Below are positions 15,879 through 24,996 of a stretch of DNA of 64,000 nt, in pieces (the stretch's first letter is position 1; each line of letters begins with the position of its first letter). The stretch is from the NCBI GenBank assembly GCA_017577365.1, contig PKRJ01000018.1:1-64000 (forward strand), given 5' to 3'. The position numbers were made by a program, and so were the translations under genes. The notes below the pieces were generated by a model. That model ran no database searches and was not told where the DNA came from. It saw nothing but the letters and a program-made list of their open reading frames with translations. Source of the DNA: Gammaproteobacteria bacterium (GTDB lineage Bacteria > Pseudomonadota > Gammaproteobacteria > Steroidobacterales > Rariloculaceae).

Positions 15879-17618
15879 TCACGCGGGCAGCGGTGCGTTG
15901 CCGGACGGCGTCGGGACGCGCTCAAGCTCGCTTTGCGAGCGGCAGAGCGCGTCATAGCTCGCGACGTGCCTCCGCCATTTGATCCAAAGCGCCGCGGTCT
16001 GAATCAGTAGCACCGCAAGCCCGATATCCGCGCCCAACGCGAGCGCCGCGCGCTCCTCGTCGATGACCTCCGAGCCGGGCGCGGGCTTCGCGACGCCGGA
16101 CATGAAAAGCAGCGCGAGCGGCGACAGCGACTGCACGGCCGCGTGCAGCTTGCCGAAGCTCTCGGTCGTCGCGGCGAGGACGATCATCGCGAGGATCGGC
16201 ACCCACCACACGAGAAGCACGACCAGCACCGAGCGCCGCAGGCCGAGCGTCTGGAAGAGCAACGCGGAATAGAACAGCACGAGCGCGAAGGTGAGCGAAA
16301 GGCGCCACGAGCGGATCGGCTCGCCGAGCGTTTCGAAGAAGCCCGCGGCGGAGACTTCTCGGAGCAGTATTGCGAGACCGCCGACGGCGACCGCGGCGAA
16401 GATCGCGTAGACGGCCAGCGATGCCGAATCGTCCTCCCAGCGTCCTGCGGACGAGCGCCCGTGTTTCAACGCCCGCCGGATCCCTCTGACGTAGTGCTGG
16501 TGCGAAGGCACGATGATCGCAAAGAGTAATAGGCAAAGAATCCAGACGACGTACGCGTAGACGTAGGACAGACCGCCGACGACGAGCGCTACCGCGGTCT
16601 CGGTGTTCTGCATGGGAAACGGCAGCGGCGGCGGCTCCGCCCGCGTGACGAACGGCCAGACGTTGCCGATCGCGAGCACGACGAAGCCGGCGAGGAACGC
16701 GAGCGCGTAAGGCTTGCTCAGCGAATGGCGCGTCGACGACTTCCAGCGGCGGACGGCCATGACGCCGAACGTCAGGATCAGGGCGCCCTGCAGCAGCAAC
16801 GTGAACGTGAACGGCGAGAACGACCAGACGTAGAATGGCACGTCCGAGAAGATCGAGAGGAACGGATTCCCGCCGGGGCTCGGGGTGACGCCCACGACCG
16901 GCAGCACCTTCTGGCCGATCACCGGCCAGACGGACAGGTATTGGAAAAAACCAAGCCCGAGGCGCGAGACCAGCGACGGCAGCAGGAGGTTCACGAAGAG
17001 CACGAGCAGCATGGACAGCATGTTGCCGAGGACCCATCGGCGCATGACCATGCCCGCAGCGATCCCCATCGTGTGGTACAGCACCACGCAGACGAAGAAC
17101 GCGCAGTAGACGGAAACGAGCGTGCCGGTCGGTATGTTCCCGATGACCGCGATGAACGCGAGGTGCGGCAGCGTCAGCGCGAACATCGCGTACTCGAGCA
17201 CCGGAAGGCCGAACAGATAGCCGACGAGGTTCCCGAGCGGCGAGACCGGCGTCAGGCGCTGGTAATCGAGCGTCCGGTCGATGCGATCCTGGATCAGCCC
17301 AGCGGATACGGCGCCCGTGCCCTTGACCATGAGGATTAGCCCCTGGATCACGAGCAGCGAGATCCAGAGGTTTCGCGCGGCCGCCTGCGGCGGCTGAGAT
17401 CTGTTGATCTGCAGCGTGTAGCCGAGCGAGACGACGAACGTCGTGACGATCAGCGTGAGCAGATACCAGAAAATCGCCTTGCGAAACCGGAGACGGCTGC
17501 GGAAGAAACGCCGAAAAACCGGGTTCCGCCACGGCAGAAGCGTTTCCGCGAGCGTCGGCGCACGCCGAAGCGTCGGCGAATCGATCTCCGGGAGCGCCGA
17601 TTCAATCGCCGCCGACAT
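15879..17618 (-). CDS. ABC transporter permease, large multi-span type
   Basis: 579 residues with about 12 hydrophobic segments in two halves and a cytoplasmic N-terminus (RNPVFRRFFRSRLRFRKAIFWY). The organisation fits ABC-2-type or putative exporter permeases in which both halves are fused. It overlaps the end of the ATPase gene by 17 nt, so the two are translated together. Substrate unknown. Convergent with the PQQ enzyme at 13701-15860. Confidence 0.85.
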   Translation of the reverse strand: MSAAIESALPEIDSPTLRRAPTLAETLLPWRNPVFRRFFRSRLRFRKAIFWYLLTLIVTTFVVSLGYTLQINRSQPPQAAARNLWISLLVIQGLILMVKGTGAVSAGLIQDRIDRTLDYQRLTPVSPLGNLVGYLFGLPVLEYAMFALTLPHLAFIAVIGNIPTGTLVSVYCAFFVCVVLYHTMGIAAGMVMRRWVLGNMLSMLLVLFVNLLLPSLVSRLGLGFFQYLSVWPVIGQKVLPVVGVTPSPGGNPFLSIFSDVPFYVWSFSPFTFTLLLQGALILTFGVMAVRRWKSSTRHSLSKPYALAFLAGFVVLAIGNVWPFVTRAEPPPLPFPMQNTETAVALVVGGLSYVYAYVVWILCLLLFAIIVPSHQHYVRGIRRALKHGRSSAGRWEDDSASLAVYAIFAAVAVGGLAILLREVSAAGFFETLGEPIRSWRLSLTFALVLFYSALLFQTLGLRRSVLVVLLVWWVPILAMIVLAATTESFGKLHAAVQSLSPLALLFMSGVAKPAPGSEVIDEERAALALGADIGLAVLLIQTAALWIKWRRHVASYDALCRSQSELERVPTPSGNAPLPA

Positions 17619-18618
17619 CGTGGTGTTCCTCGCCGATCAGGGATACCAGCAGCGACTCGATGCTCGAGCGCTCCGGCGTGAACGCGCTGACCGCGAATCC
17701 TTCGGCGACGAGCGCGCGGAGGAGCTCGGCGCGGTCGTAGCGATTGCCGCGGAACTCGAGCACGACGCTCGCGCCGTCGACGCGCACGTCCGCGACGTTC
17801 GGATGGCCGCCGAGCCAGCCGACCGCGGCTTCTACATCATGCGTGATCTCGATGCGTATGCGTGCCGACTCGGCCTCGATCGCGCTCACCACGTCGTCGA
17901 TTCGACCGTGCCGCAGCAGCCGCCCGCGGTGCATGATGCCGACGGACGTGCACATGTCCGAAAGCTCGCTGAGAATGTGTGACGACACGAGAATCGCGGC
18001 GCCGTCGGCCGCGAGCTCTTCGAGGATCAGCCGCAGGTCGCGGCGGGCGATGGGGTCCATGCCGCTCGCGGGCTCGTCGAGGAGCAGCAGCTTCGGACGA
18101 TGCAGAAGCGTCTTCGCGAGCACGACGCGCTGCATCATGCCGCGTGACAGCGCTCGGCCGTAGACGTTGCGCTTGTCCGCGAGCCGCACGCGCTCGAGGC
18201 ATTCGTCGACGCGTTCGCGCCGCTCGCGCCCTCGGAAACCGTGGCTGTGCGCGTAGAGATCGAGGAACTCCCACACCTTCAAGTCCGGGATCACCGGCGC
18301 GAGATCGGGCATGTAGCCGATGATGTCGTGCGCCGCATCCGGCGCTTCGAAGAGGTCCAAGCCGGCCACGGTCACCTCGCCGTAGGTGGGCTCGAGGAGC
18401 GTCGCGAGCACGCGGATCGTCGAGGTCTTCCCCGCTCCGTTCGGGCCGACGAGGCCGAAAATTTCGCCGGGCATCAGCGTAAGGGAGAGGTCGTCGACCG
18501 CCGTGACGTGCCCGTAGTCGACCCGCAGGTTGCGGATGGTAAGGATCGGCGCCGCCTGCGATCGCGCGGGGTCGAATCGTGGAGCCGGGGGCTCCTGCGT
18601 GGCGGGAGCGATATTCAT
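17602..18618 (-). CDS. ABC transporter ATP-binding protein
   Basis: 338 residues from ATG 18618; a GTG at 18645 is an alternative start and neither has a strong ribosome-binding site. Walker A is GPNGAGKTS, the signature is LSRGM (a variant of LSGGQ), Walker B is LLLLDEPASGMD and the switch His is in SSHIL. The sequence resembles ATPases of ABC-2 type exporters of the CcmA/NatA group. A C-terminal domain of about 100 residues (IRIEITHDVEAAVGWL...) follows the nucleotide-binding domain. Partner of the permease at 15879-17618. Confidence 0.92.
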   Translation of the reverse strand: MNIAPATQEPPAPRFDPARSQAAPILTIRNLRVDYGHVTAVDDLSLTLMPGEIFGLVGPNGAGKTSTIRVLATLLEPTYGEVTVAGLDLFEAPDAAHDIIGYMPDLAPVIPDLKVWEFLDLYAHSHGFRGRERRERVDECLERVRLADKRNVYGRALSRGMMQRVVLAKTLLHRPKLLLLDEPASGMDPIARRDLRLILEELAADGAAILVSSHILSELSDMCTSVGIMHRGRLLRHGRIDDVVSAIEAESARIRIEITHDVEAAVGWLGGHPNVADVRVDGASVVLEFRGNRYDRAELLRALVAEGFAVSAFTPERSSIESLLVSLIGEEHHDVGGD

Positions 18619-18741
18619 CGGTACCGAGACGGCGGAACCGCCCACAGGTTACAGCGGTGACTTTCTTCGCGAAAGCGCGGAGCTGACCGTCGCTTCCCGT
18701 TTCGCGTCGGTCCGTTTCGAGCGGTCGAGTTTCCGAGCTCA

Positions 18742-18767
18742 TGTAACCTTGGCCGGTCGAGCGCGTC
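18742..18767 (+). promoter_or_regulatory. Candidate ECF-type promoter of the sigma factor operon
   Basis: TGTAACC (18742-18748) and CGTC (18764-18767) are separated so that AAC and CGTC are 16 nt apart, the classic spacing of ECF sigma factor promoters. It lies about 33 nt before the GTG start of the ECF sigma gene, which fits autoregulation. Confidence 0.45.
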
Positions 18768-18800
18768 TTTACGCCAGACACCATACAGCGAACGAGTACT

Positions 18801-19364
18801 GTGCCAAACGTCGAACCCACAGAGGCCTGCTCGATCGAGCCCGAGACGGCGCCCTCGAGCGAAGGCGGCCGACCGGTGTCGGCGTGGCGCTTCAAGCTGG
18901 CCGTGCTGCAGCACCGCGCGATCGTCTATCGCGTCGCGCAATCACTGCTGCAGGACCGTCACGAGGCCGAGGACGTCAGCCAGGAAGCCTACCTCAGATA
19001 TTGGCAGCAGGGCGGGGGCATCGAGAGGCCGCGCGAATGGCTGCTCACGGTCGTCCGCAATCTCTGCCTCGATCGGCTGCGCCGCAGGTCGCGATTCGTC
19101 GACGACGAGGCGGCGCTCGCGGAAGGCCCGAGCGACGAGCACGGTCCCGAATGGCATCTACAGCAGGCCGAGCTCGGCGCGCGACTGCGCGGCGCGATCG
19201 CGGCGCTGCCCGAGCCGCAGCGCAGCCTCGTGGTCCTGTTCGACGTGCACGGGATCGATGGCGCTGCGTGCGCGCGGATACTCGGGCTCAATACGAATCA
19301 GGTGAAGGTTTACTTGCATCGTGCGCGGCGCAAGCTGCGTACCGCGCTGGAGGGTTCGTCGTGA
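18801..19364 (+). CDS. ECF-family RNA polymerase sigma factor
   Basis: 187 residues with GTG start. Region 2 is seen in HRAIVYRVAQSLLQDRHEAEDVSQEAYLRYWQ followed by REWLLTVVRNLCLDRLRRR; region 4 in LPEPQRSLVVLFDVHGIDGAACARILGLNTNQVKVYLHRARRKLR. Its stop overlaps the GTG of the next gene (GTGA), an anti-sigma candidate. It likely directs transcription of its own operon in response to an envelope signal. The stimulus is unknown. Confidence 0.93.
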   Translation: MPNVEPTEACSIEPETAPSSEGGRPVSAWRFKLAVLQHRAIVYRVAQSLLQDRHEAEDVSQEAYLRYWQQGGGIERPREWLLTVVRNLCLDRLRRRSRFVDDEAALAEGPSDEHGPEWHLQQAELGARLRGAIAALPEPQRSLVVLFDVHGIDGAACARILGLNTNQVKVYLHRARRKLRTALEGSS

Positions 19365-19879
19365 CGGAGATCGACGTTCAGTGGGCATGGAGCCAGGTCG
19401 AAGCCGCAGCGGACGGGAGTCTTTCGCCGGAGGACGCGCGGCGGATGCGCCGCGCGATCGAAAGCGATGCCGCGCTCGCGGCCGCGGTGGAGCGAGCGAG
19501 ATCACTCAGGAAAGCGCTGCGTGCTCTCGGCCGCGAGCCGGTGCCGCGCTCGTTGACGAGGCGGCTGCTCGGAATCGGCCGTCCGGCGGTACGAGATCGT
19601 GCGCCTCGCGGCCCGGTCTGGTCGTGGGCGACCGCGGCGGGCACCGCGGGGGCCGTCGCGCTCGCGATGCTCGTGCTGACACAGGCGCCCGCGCCGCCGC
19701 GAGACGAGCGCACCGCGGCGCTCCAGGAATTCGAGCTCGCGATGGCGTACCTGCATCGGAGCTATTCGATCGCCGGCGAGCACGTCCGGCGAGCCATGGA
19801 ACGACAGTTGAGTGATGCGCTCTGGCCGCGTAGGCGATCAGGCCGCAACGGCACGGAGCGGGAAGGAAACGGAGGGTGA
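19361..19879 (+). CDS. Putative membrane anti-sigma factor
   Basis: 172 residues starting with GTG 19361 inside the sigma gene stop. A cytoplasmic N-terminal domain of about 85 residues (DVQWAWSQVEAAADGSLSPE, then a helical stretch) resembles anti-sigma domains but lacks the HxxxCxxC zinc motif. One transmembrane helix follows at about residues 87-107 and then a short periplasmic tail ending in a basic run. Position and topology support an anti-sigma role; sequence evidence alone is weak. Stop overlaps the alternative GTG start of the DUF4252 gene. Confidence 0.72.
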   Translation: MTEIDVQWAWSQVEAAADGSLSPEDARRMRRAIESDAALAAAVERARSLRKALRALGREPVPRSLTRRLLGIGRPAVRDRAPRGPVWSWATAAGTAGAVALAMLVLTQAPAPPRDERTAALQEFELAMAYLHRSYSIAGEHVRRAMERQLSDALWPRRRSGRNGTEREGNGG

Positions 19880-19884
19880 TCGAC

Positions 19885-20436
19885 ATGCAAATCAAGAAGG
19901 CACTTCTGACTGCGGCCGCCATCGGCGTCGTCTCGACCGCGGTCGCTCAGAGCGAGCTCGATTTCTCGCAGATTCCGGGCGCGCCCGCGCAGCCGACTGT
20001 GCAGATCGACCTGAATCCGGCGTTGCTGAACTTCGCGGCCGCGGCGGCCGGACAGACGGATCCGGGGCTTGCGGAGCTCGTGTCCGGGCTCAGGAACCTC
20101 AGCGTCAGAGTTTACGAGGAGCTCGAGGATCCGGCGGCGGTGAGCTCGTTCGTCGAAGAAGCGGCCGGGAAGCTCGAGCGCGCGGGCTGGCAGCGGATGG
20201 TCTCCGTGCAGGACGGTGACGAGAAAGTGCGGATCTTTGCGCGAACCGCGGGGAACGAGATCGACGGCATGACGGTGCTCGTCCTCGGTTCGAGCGAAGC
20301 GGTTTTCATCAACATCGACGGGCGCATCGACCCGCAGCAGCTCGGCAGACTGGTAGGGGCGATGGGCATGGGCCAGTTCGGCAACATCCAGATACCGCCC
20401 GCGGATCGCGGCGCCGAGCCCGGCACGGCCGAGTGA
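19885..20436 (+). CDS. Exported DUF4252-like protein
   Basis: 183 residues from ATG 19885, ten bases after GGAGG; a GTG at 19876 overlapping the upstream stop would add MID. A signal peptide ends near AVAQ. The body has the DUF4252 pattern: LRNLSVRVYEEL, FVEEAAGKLERAGWQRMVSVQD, KVRIFAR, MTVLVLGSSEAVFINIDGRIDPQQLGRL. In known genomes DUF4252 genes often sit next to ECF sigma/anti-sigma pairs, as here. The role is not known; it may be an envelope stress effector. Confidence 0.82.
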   Translation: MQIKKALLTAAAIGVVSTAVAQSELDFSQIPGAPAQPTVQIDLNPALLNFAAAAAGQTDPGLAELVSGLRNLSVRVYEELEDPAAVSSFVEEAAGKLERAGWQRMVSVQDGDEKVRIFARTAGNEIDGMTVLVLGSSEAVFINIDGRIDPQQLGRLVGAMGMGQFGNIQIPPADRGAEPGTAE

Positions 20437-20475
20437 ATCGCGAAGCTGAGTCGTGACGATACGACGCCGGTGTAG

Positions 20476-20745
20476 ATGAGTAAGCGAATTGCCGTGACGA
20501 TCCGCATAACCGCGCTCGTCGCGGCGACTGCGTCCCTTACGGCGTGCGGGATCACAGGTCATTCAAGGACGCACCCGGGCTTCGCGCGGCTCGGCTCGAT
20601 CGATGGGACCGGCGCCGACCGGGAATTCGGCATTTCGGTGGGGCCGTTGCCGCTGACCATCGCGCGGCGGCTCGTGATCGGGTCGCTCTACGGCAATCTG
20701 CCCGCCGTGAGCGTCGCGCCGGGCGACGATCAGCGCTCCTTGTAA
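20476..20745 (+). CDS. Small putative lipoprotein
   Basis: 89 residues starting with ATG 20476, a signal sequence and lipobox SLTACGIT. No recognisable family. Follows the DUF4252 gene by 39 nt in the same direction, so it may be the fourth gene of the sigma operon. Its last 16 nt overlap the end of the convergent permease gene. The ribosome-binding site is weak, so the call is moderate. Confidence 0.55.
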   Translation: MSKRIAVTIRITALVAATASLTACGITGHSRTHPGFARLGSIDGTGADREFGISVGPLPLTIARRLVIGSLYGNLPAVSVAPGDDQRSL

Positions 20746-21533
20746 TAGAGGCGCATCGCGATCGGCGCGAATATCGCCGTCACGACGACCGACGCCGCGA
20801 ACACGACCGCGATATCAAAGAGCTGCACGCTCCCGTGCATCAGGCCGCGCGACGCGCGGGCCAGATGCGTCACCGGATTCACCGCGACGACGGACTGCAG
20901 CCACGCCGGCATCGTCCTGGGATCGACGAAGATGTCGCTGACGAACGTCATCGGGAACAGCAAGAAGCTCGTCGTCATGACCGATTCCGGTTGACGCACG
21001 AGAAAGCCGACGATGATCCACGGCCACGACATCGCCGACGCGAACACGAGCATCAGGAGCACCGCGAGGACGACGCCGACGGGGCCGGCTTCCGGCCGGA
21101 AGCCGAGAATGAGCCCGACGATCAGCACGACGACGGCGGCGAGCGAGTAACGGAAGAGATCGCCGAGAAGCGCGCCCACGATCGGCGCGGGCTGCCAGAT
21201 CGGCAGCGAGCGAAAGCGGTCGAACAGCCCCTTTTGAATGTCGGTATTGAGCCCGACGCCGGTATAGACGGTCAGGAACAAGACCGTCTGCACGACGATG
21301 CCGGGCAGCAAGTACTGCAGATACGCCTGCGTCGAGCCCGCGAGCGCACCGCCGAAAAGGTACGTGAACATCAACGTCATCATGATCGGGAACACGGTGA
21401 CGTCGAAGAGCTGAAAGGGCACGTGCTTGATCTTGAGCAACGCGCGCCAGCCGAGGGTCAGCGTCGCGGAGAGCGCGCTCGGCGGGCGGATGCGTGCCAC
21501 GGTCGTCGCGGTGCGGAAAGCGAGCTCGGTCAT
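20730..21533 (-). CDS. ABC-2 type permease (DrrB-like)
   Basis: 267 residues, ATG 21533 behind GGAGGAA and overlapping the ATPase stop (ATGA). About six hydrophobic segments; the pattern FPIMMTLMFTYLFGGALAG, YLLPGIVVQTVLFLTVYTGVGLNTDIQKG and FRSLPIWQPAPIVGALLGD is typical of daunorubicin-resistance-type permeases (DrrB). With the ATPase it forms an exporter of a drug-like or lipid compound. Confidence 0.9.
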   Translation of the reverse strand: MTELAFRTATTVARIRPPSALSATLTLGWRALLKIKHVPFQLFDVTVFPIMMTLMFTYLFGGALAGSTQAYLQYLLPGIVVQTVLFLTVYTGVGLNTDIQKGLFDRFRSLPIWQPAPIVGALLGDLFRYSLAAVVVLIVGLILGFRPEAGPVGVVLAVLLMLVFASAMSWPWIIVGFLVRQPESVMTTSFLLFPMTFVSDIFVDPRTMPAWLQSVVAVNPVTHLARASRGLMHGSVQLFDIAVVFAASVVVTAIFAPIAMRLYYKER

Positions 21534-22492
21534 GCGGCTTCCTCCGTCGGGCGCTCCTCGGCGGGTCGCCCGGTGAGCGCAAAGAACACGTCGTCGAGGC
21601 TCGGCTGCGCGAGCGCGAGCTCCGCGATGGCGATGCCGCGCGCGGTGAGCGCCGTCAGCACGCGCGGCACGTGCTCGTCGTCGGCGCACTGCACCGCGAG
21701 AAGCGTCGGCTCGTGGCCGTCGTGGACGTCGTGCCCGAGCGTCTCCGCGAGCAGAGCGCGCGCCTCGTCCCGCCGTGCGGGGTCGGATACGCGCAGATGC
21801 ACGGTGCGGCCGCCGATCGAGGCTTTGAGCTCGCGGCTCGTCCCTTCGGCGATCAGCCGTCCGTGATCGATGACGGCGAGCCGCTCGGCGAGGCGATCCG
21901 CCTCTTCGAGATACTGCGTCGTCAAGAGCACCGTCGTGCCTTCGCCCGCGATCGCGCGCACGATGTCCCAGACCTGGTTACGGCTTCGCGGGTCGAGCCC
22001 GGTCGTCGGCTCGTCGAGGAAGAGCAACTCGGGCCTTGCGACGAGACTCGCCGCGATGTCGAGGCGTCGCCGCATGCCGCCCGAGTACGTTCGCACCTGC
22101 CGCCGCGCGGCGTCCTCGAGATCGAACGCACGCAGCAGCTCGCGTGCGCGCGCCTTCGCGTCGCGCCAGGAGAAACCCAGAAGACGCGCGACGAGCACGA
22201 GGTTCTCGTGGCCGGTCAGGTCCTCGTCGACCGAAGCGAACTGACCCGTGAGGCTCACTTTCGCGCGCACGGCCGCAGCCTCCTTCACGATATCGTGGCC
22301 GAGCACGCGCGCCGAGCCGCCGCCCGGTCGGATCAGCGTCGCGAGGATGCGGATCATCGTCGTCTTGCCCGCGCCGTTCGGGCCGAGCAGGCCGTAGACC
22401 ATGCCGCGCCGGACGAACAGATCCACGCCGTTCAGCGCGCGCGTTTCGCCGAAGGTTTTCGAGAGCCCTGCGGTTTCGATGGCTGGTGACAT
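21530..22492 (-). CDS. ABC transporter ATP-binding protein, daunorubicin-resistance (DrrA) type
   Basis: 320 residues from ATG 22492. Walker A GPNGAGKTT, signature YSGGMRRRLDIAASL, Walker B LLFLDEPTTGLD, then SRNQVWDIV and LTTQYLEEADRLA, which are characteristic of DrrA proteins. The C-terminal part ends with AQPSLDDVFFALTGR, the DrrA C-terminal motif. Encoded just after the hotdog thioesterase (5-nt gap) and just before its permease. Probably an efflux ATPase; substrate unknown. Confidence 0.93.
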   Translation of the reverse strand: MSPAIETAGLSKTFGETRALNGVDLFVRRGMVYGLLGPNGAGKTTMIRILATLIRPGGGSARVLGHDIVKEAAAVRAKVSLTGQFASVDEDLTGHENLVLVARLLGFSWRDAKARARELLRAFDLEDAARRQVRTYSGGMRRRLDIAASLVARPELLFLDEPTTGLDPRSRNQVWDIVRAIAGEGTTVLLTTQYLEEADRLAERLAVIDHGRLIAEGTSRELKASIGGRTVHLRVSDPARRDEARALLAETLGHDVHDGHEPTLLAVQCADDEHVPRVLTALTARGIAIAELALAQPSLDDVFFALTGRPAEERPTEEAA

Positions 22493-22497
22493 GGTTG

Positions 22498-22956
22498 TTA
22501 CTCGTTCTTTGCCGGCTTCTTCAGCGCGACGAACTCGCCCTCGAACGTCGCCGCGTTGCCCCGTCCGCAGTCGAGCACGGCCGTCACGGCGACCCGCGCC
22601 ATGCGTTTGCGCGCGAGCTGCCGCACGAAGCCTTCCCAATCGGCCGGCCGCGTCAGCGCCGAGCGCACGGTGAAGTCGTCCGCCATCGGCGCGTCGAAGA
22701 CCATCGTGTGACGGCGGATCACGACCTTCGCTTCGACGTTCGCGTCGCGCAGGCGCGTGTGGACGAGCGCCCACGCGCAGAGCATCGCCGCGGCCGTCGC
22801 GCTGCCTCCGAACACGGTCTCGCGGTGGTTGATATTCGGCGCGAGCGGCACGTGCAGGACCACCGCGTCGGTATCGACCGAGACGACGCCGATCCCCATC
22901 GCCTTCGACAACGGGATTTGCCGATGCAGATACTCCTCGAGGGCCTCGGCTTCCAT
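22498..22956 (-). CDS. YiiD C-terminal-like hotdog thioesterase
   Basis: 152 residues. The pattern VLHVPLAPNINHRETVFGGSATAAAMLCAWALVH, with a GG motif on the central helix, matches the putative thioesterase domain found at the C-terminus of YiiD. A stand-alone protein here. It would hydrolyse an acyl thioester or simply bind acyl groups. Co-directional with the flanking ABC genes (30 nt and 5 nt gaps), suggesting one transcript with the DrrAB-like exporter. Confidence 0.8.
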   Translation of the reverse strand: MEAEALEEYLHRQIPLSKAMGIGVVSVDTDAVVLHVPLAPNINHRETVFGGSATAAAMLCAWALVHTRLRDANVEAKVVIRRHTMVFDAPMADDFTVRSALTRPADWEGFVRQLARKRMARVAVTAVLDCGRGNAATFEGEFVALKKPAKNE

Positions 22957-22986
22957 GTTAGCGATCCGTGAGTCGTGCGATGATCG

Positions 22987-24873
22987 TCAGCCCGTGCCGA
23001 GAGCCCGTTCGCGCTCCGCGTTCTCGGCAGATTCCGTCTCGTCGACGTCGCACGCGAGAAATCCGCCCGACTGATGCCGCCACAGCTTGGCATAAAGCCC
23101 GTTCCGCGCGAGCAACTCTTCGTGCGTGCCGCTCTCGACGATTCGTCCCTGGTCCAGCACGATGAGGCGATCGAGCGCGGCAATCGTCGACAGCCGGTGC
23201 GCGATCGCGATCACGGTCTTGTTCTCCATCAAGGCGTAGAGCTGCTCCTGAATCGCCGCCTCGACCTCGGAGTCGAGCGCGGATGTCGCCTCGTCGAGCA
23301 CGAGAATCGGCGCGTTCTTGAGCAGCACGCGCGCGATCGCGATCCGCTGACGCTGGCCTCCGGAAAGCTTCACGCCGCGCTCGCCGGCATGCGCGTCGTA
23401 CCCGGTGCGGCCTTCGCGGTCGGTCAGCCCGACGATGAACTCGTGCGCGTGGGCGCGCTTCGCGGCTTCGATGATTTCCTCCTCGGACGCATCGGGCCGC
23501 CCGTAGCGGATGTTGTCGCGGATCGAGCGATGCAGCAGCGAGGTATCCTGCGTGACGACCGCGATGTGCCGGCGCAGCGATTCCTGCGTGACCTCCGAGA
23601 TATCCTGGCCGTCGATCGTGATCCGCCCGGACTGCACGTCATAGAAGCGCAGCAGCAGGTTCACGAGCGTCGACTTGCCCGCGCCCGATCGACCCACGAC
23701 GCCGACCTTCTCGCCCGGGCGGATCACGAGGTTGAAATCCTCGAGGACCGCGTTCTCCTCCGCGTAGTTGAAATTGACGTGCTCGAAGCGGATCTCGCCG
23801 CGCGTGACGACGAGCTCGCGCGCGTTCGGCTTGTCCGTGACCGCGAGCGGCTGCGCGATCGTCGAGACGCCGTCCTGCACCGTGCCGATGTTCTCGAAGA
23901 TGCCGGCGACCTCCCACAGGATCCAGTTCGACATCGAGCGAATACGCATCACGAGCGCGATCGCGACGGCGATCGCGCCGAGCGTCGCGGCGGCCTCGAG
24001 CCATGCCCAGATCGCCGTCGCGGCGATCGCGACGAGCAAGAGCGCGTTGAGCGTCTGCAGCGTGACCGTGAGCCACGTGACGAGCCTCGCCTGACGATAG
24101 ACCGTCTTCATGAACTCGCTCATCGCGTCGCGCGCGTATTCCTGCTCGTACCGGGTATGCGCAAACAGCTTGATCGTCTGAATATTCGTATAGCTGTCGA
24201 CGATGCGGCCCGTCATCGTCGCGCGCGCGTCGGCCTGGGCCTTCGAGACGGCTTGGAGCCGCGGAACGAAATAGACAAGCAGGGCGATGTAGCCGCCGAG
24301 CCAGGCGATCAGCGGCAGCGTGAGCACGATGTCGGTCTGGCCGACGAGCACGACCGTGCCCGCGAAGTACACGACGACGTAGACCATCACGTCCATCAGC
24401 GTGACGACGGTCTCGCGCGTCGCGAGCGCGGTCTGCATGATCTTCTGCGAGATGCGGCCGGCGAGCTCGTCCTGGAAGAAACGGGGGCTCTGCCGCAGCA
24501 CGTAGCGATGGCCGATCCAGCGGACGAGCATCGGGTAGTTGCCGAAGATCGTCTGATGCACGACGAGCGATTGCGCGAGCACGAGCATCGGCAGGCCGAT
24601 CGCGATCGCGAGCGCGACCAAGGCGAGCCCTTTACCGTGCTCGGCGAGGAACGATCCCCGGTCCGCGTCCGCGAGCCAGTCGACGAGCGAGCCGATATAA
24701 CCGAAGAGGGCGACCTCGGCGACCGAGACGAGCGCGGTCAGCACGGACATCAGCGCAAGCCACGGGAGCACCGGCCGAGAAATGTGGAGCAGGAACGGCA
24801 GGAGCTTCCGCGGCGGCTCGCGCGGCTCGCCGGGCGGGAAAGGATCGACCAAGGTCTCGAAAAACCGGAACAT
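22987..24873 (-). CDS. ABC exporter, fused membrane and ATPase domains (MsbA-like)
   Basis: 628 residues. The N-terminal half has six hydrophobic spans (first around residues 33-60), the C-terminal half is a nucleotide-binding domain with Walker A GRSGAGKST, signature LSGGQRQR, Walker B ILVLDEATSALD and switch IAHRLSTI. No C39 peptidase domain precedes the membrane part, so it is not a classic bacteriocin-processing transporter. It would work as a homodimer exporting lipid, drug or peptide. Same strand as the thioesterase and DrrAB-like genes. Confidence 0.93.
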   Translation of the reverse strand: MFRFFETLVDPFPPGEPREPPRKLLPFLLHISRPVLPWLALMSVLTALVSVAEVALFGYIGSLVDWLADADRGSFLAEHGKGLALVALAIAIGLPMLVLAQSLVVHQTIFGNYPMLVRWIGHRYVLRQSPRFFQDELAGRISQKIMQTALATRETVVTLMDVMVYVVVYFAGTVVLVGQTDIVLTLPLIAWLGGYIALLVYFVPRLQAVSKAQADARATMTGRIVDSYTNIQTIKLFAHTRYEQEYARDAMSEFMKTVYRQARLVTWLTVTLQTLNALLLVAIAATAIWAWLEAAATLGAIAVAIALVMRIRSMSNWILWEVAGIFENIGTVQDGVSTIAQPLAVTDKPNARELVVTRGEIRFEHVNFNYAEENAVLEDFNLVIRPGEKVGVVGRSGAGKSTLVNLLLRFYDVQSGRITIDGQDISEVTQESLRRHIAVVTQDTSLLHRSIRDNIRYGRPDASEEEIIEAAKRAHAHEFIVGLTDREGRTGYDAHAGERGVKLSGGQRQRIAIARVLLKNAPILVLDEATSALDSEVEAAIQEQLYALMENKTVIAIAHRLSTIAALDRLIVLDQGRIVESGTHEELLARNGLYAKLWRHQSGGFLACDVDETESAENAERERALGTG

Positions 24874-24996
24874 TCGAACCTCTGTCGCGTTCGGGGGCTC
24901 GACGGTCGACCGCGTGCGCGGCCGAGCCCACCAGTGTAGAGCGTCCGCGGCGGCCGACGCGAAGCCTTGTCGGCCGCTCGGCCGTGCCGGGTGGCT

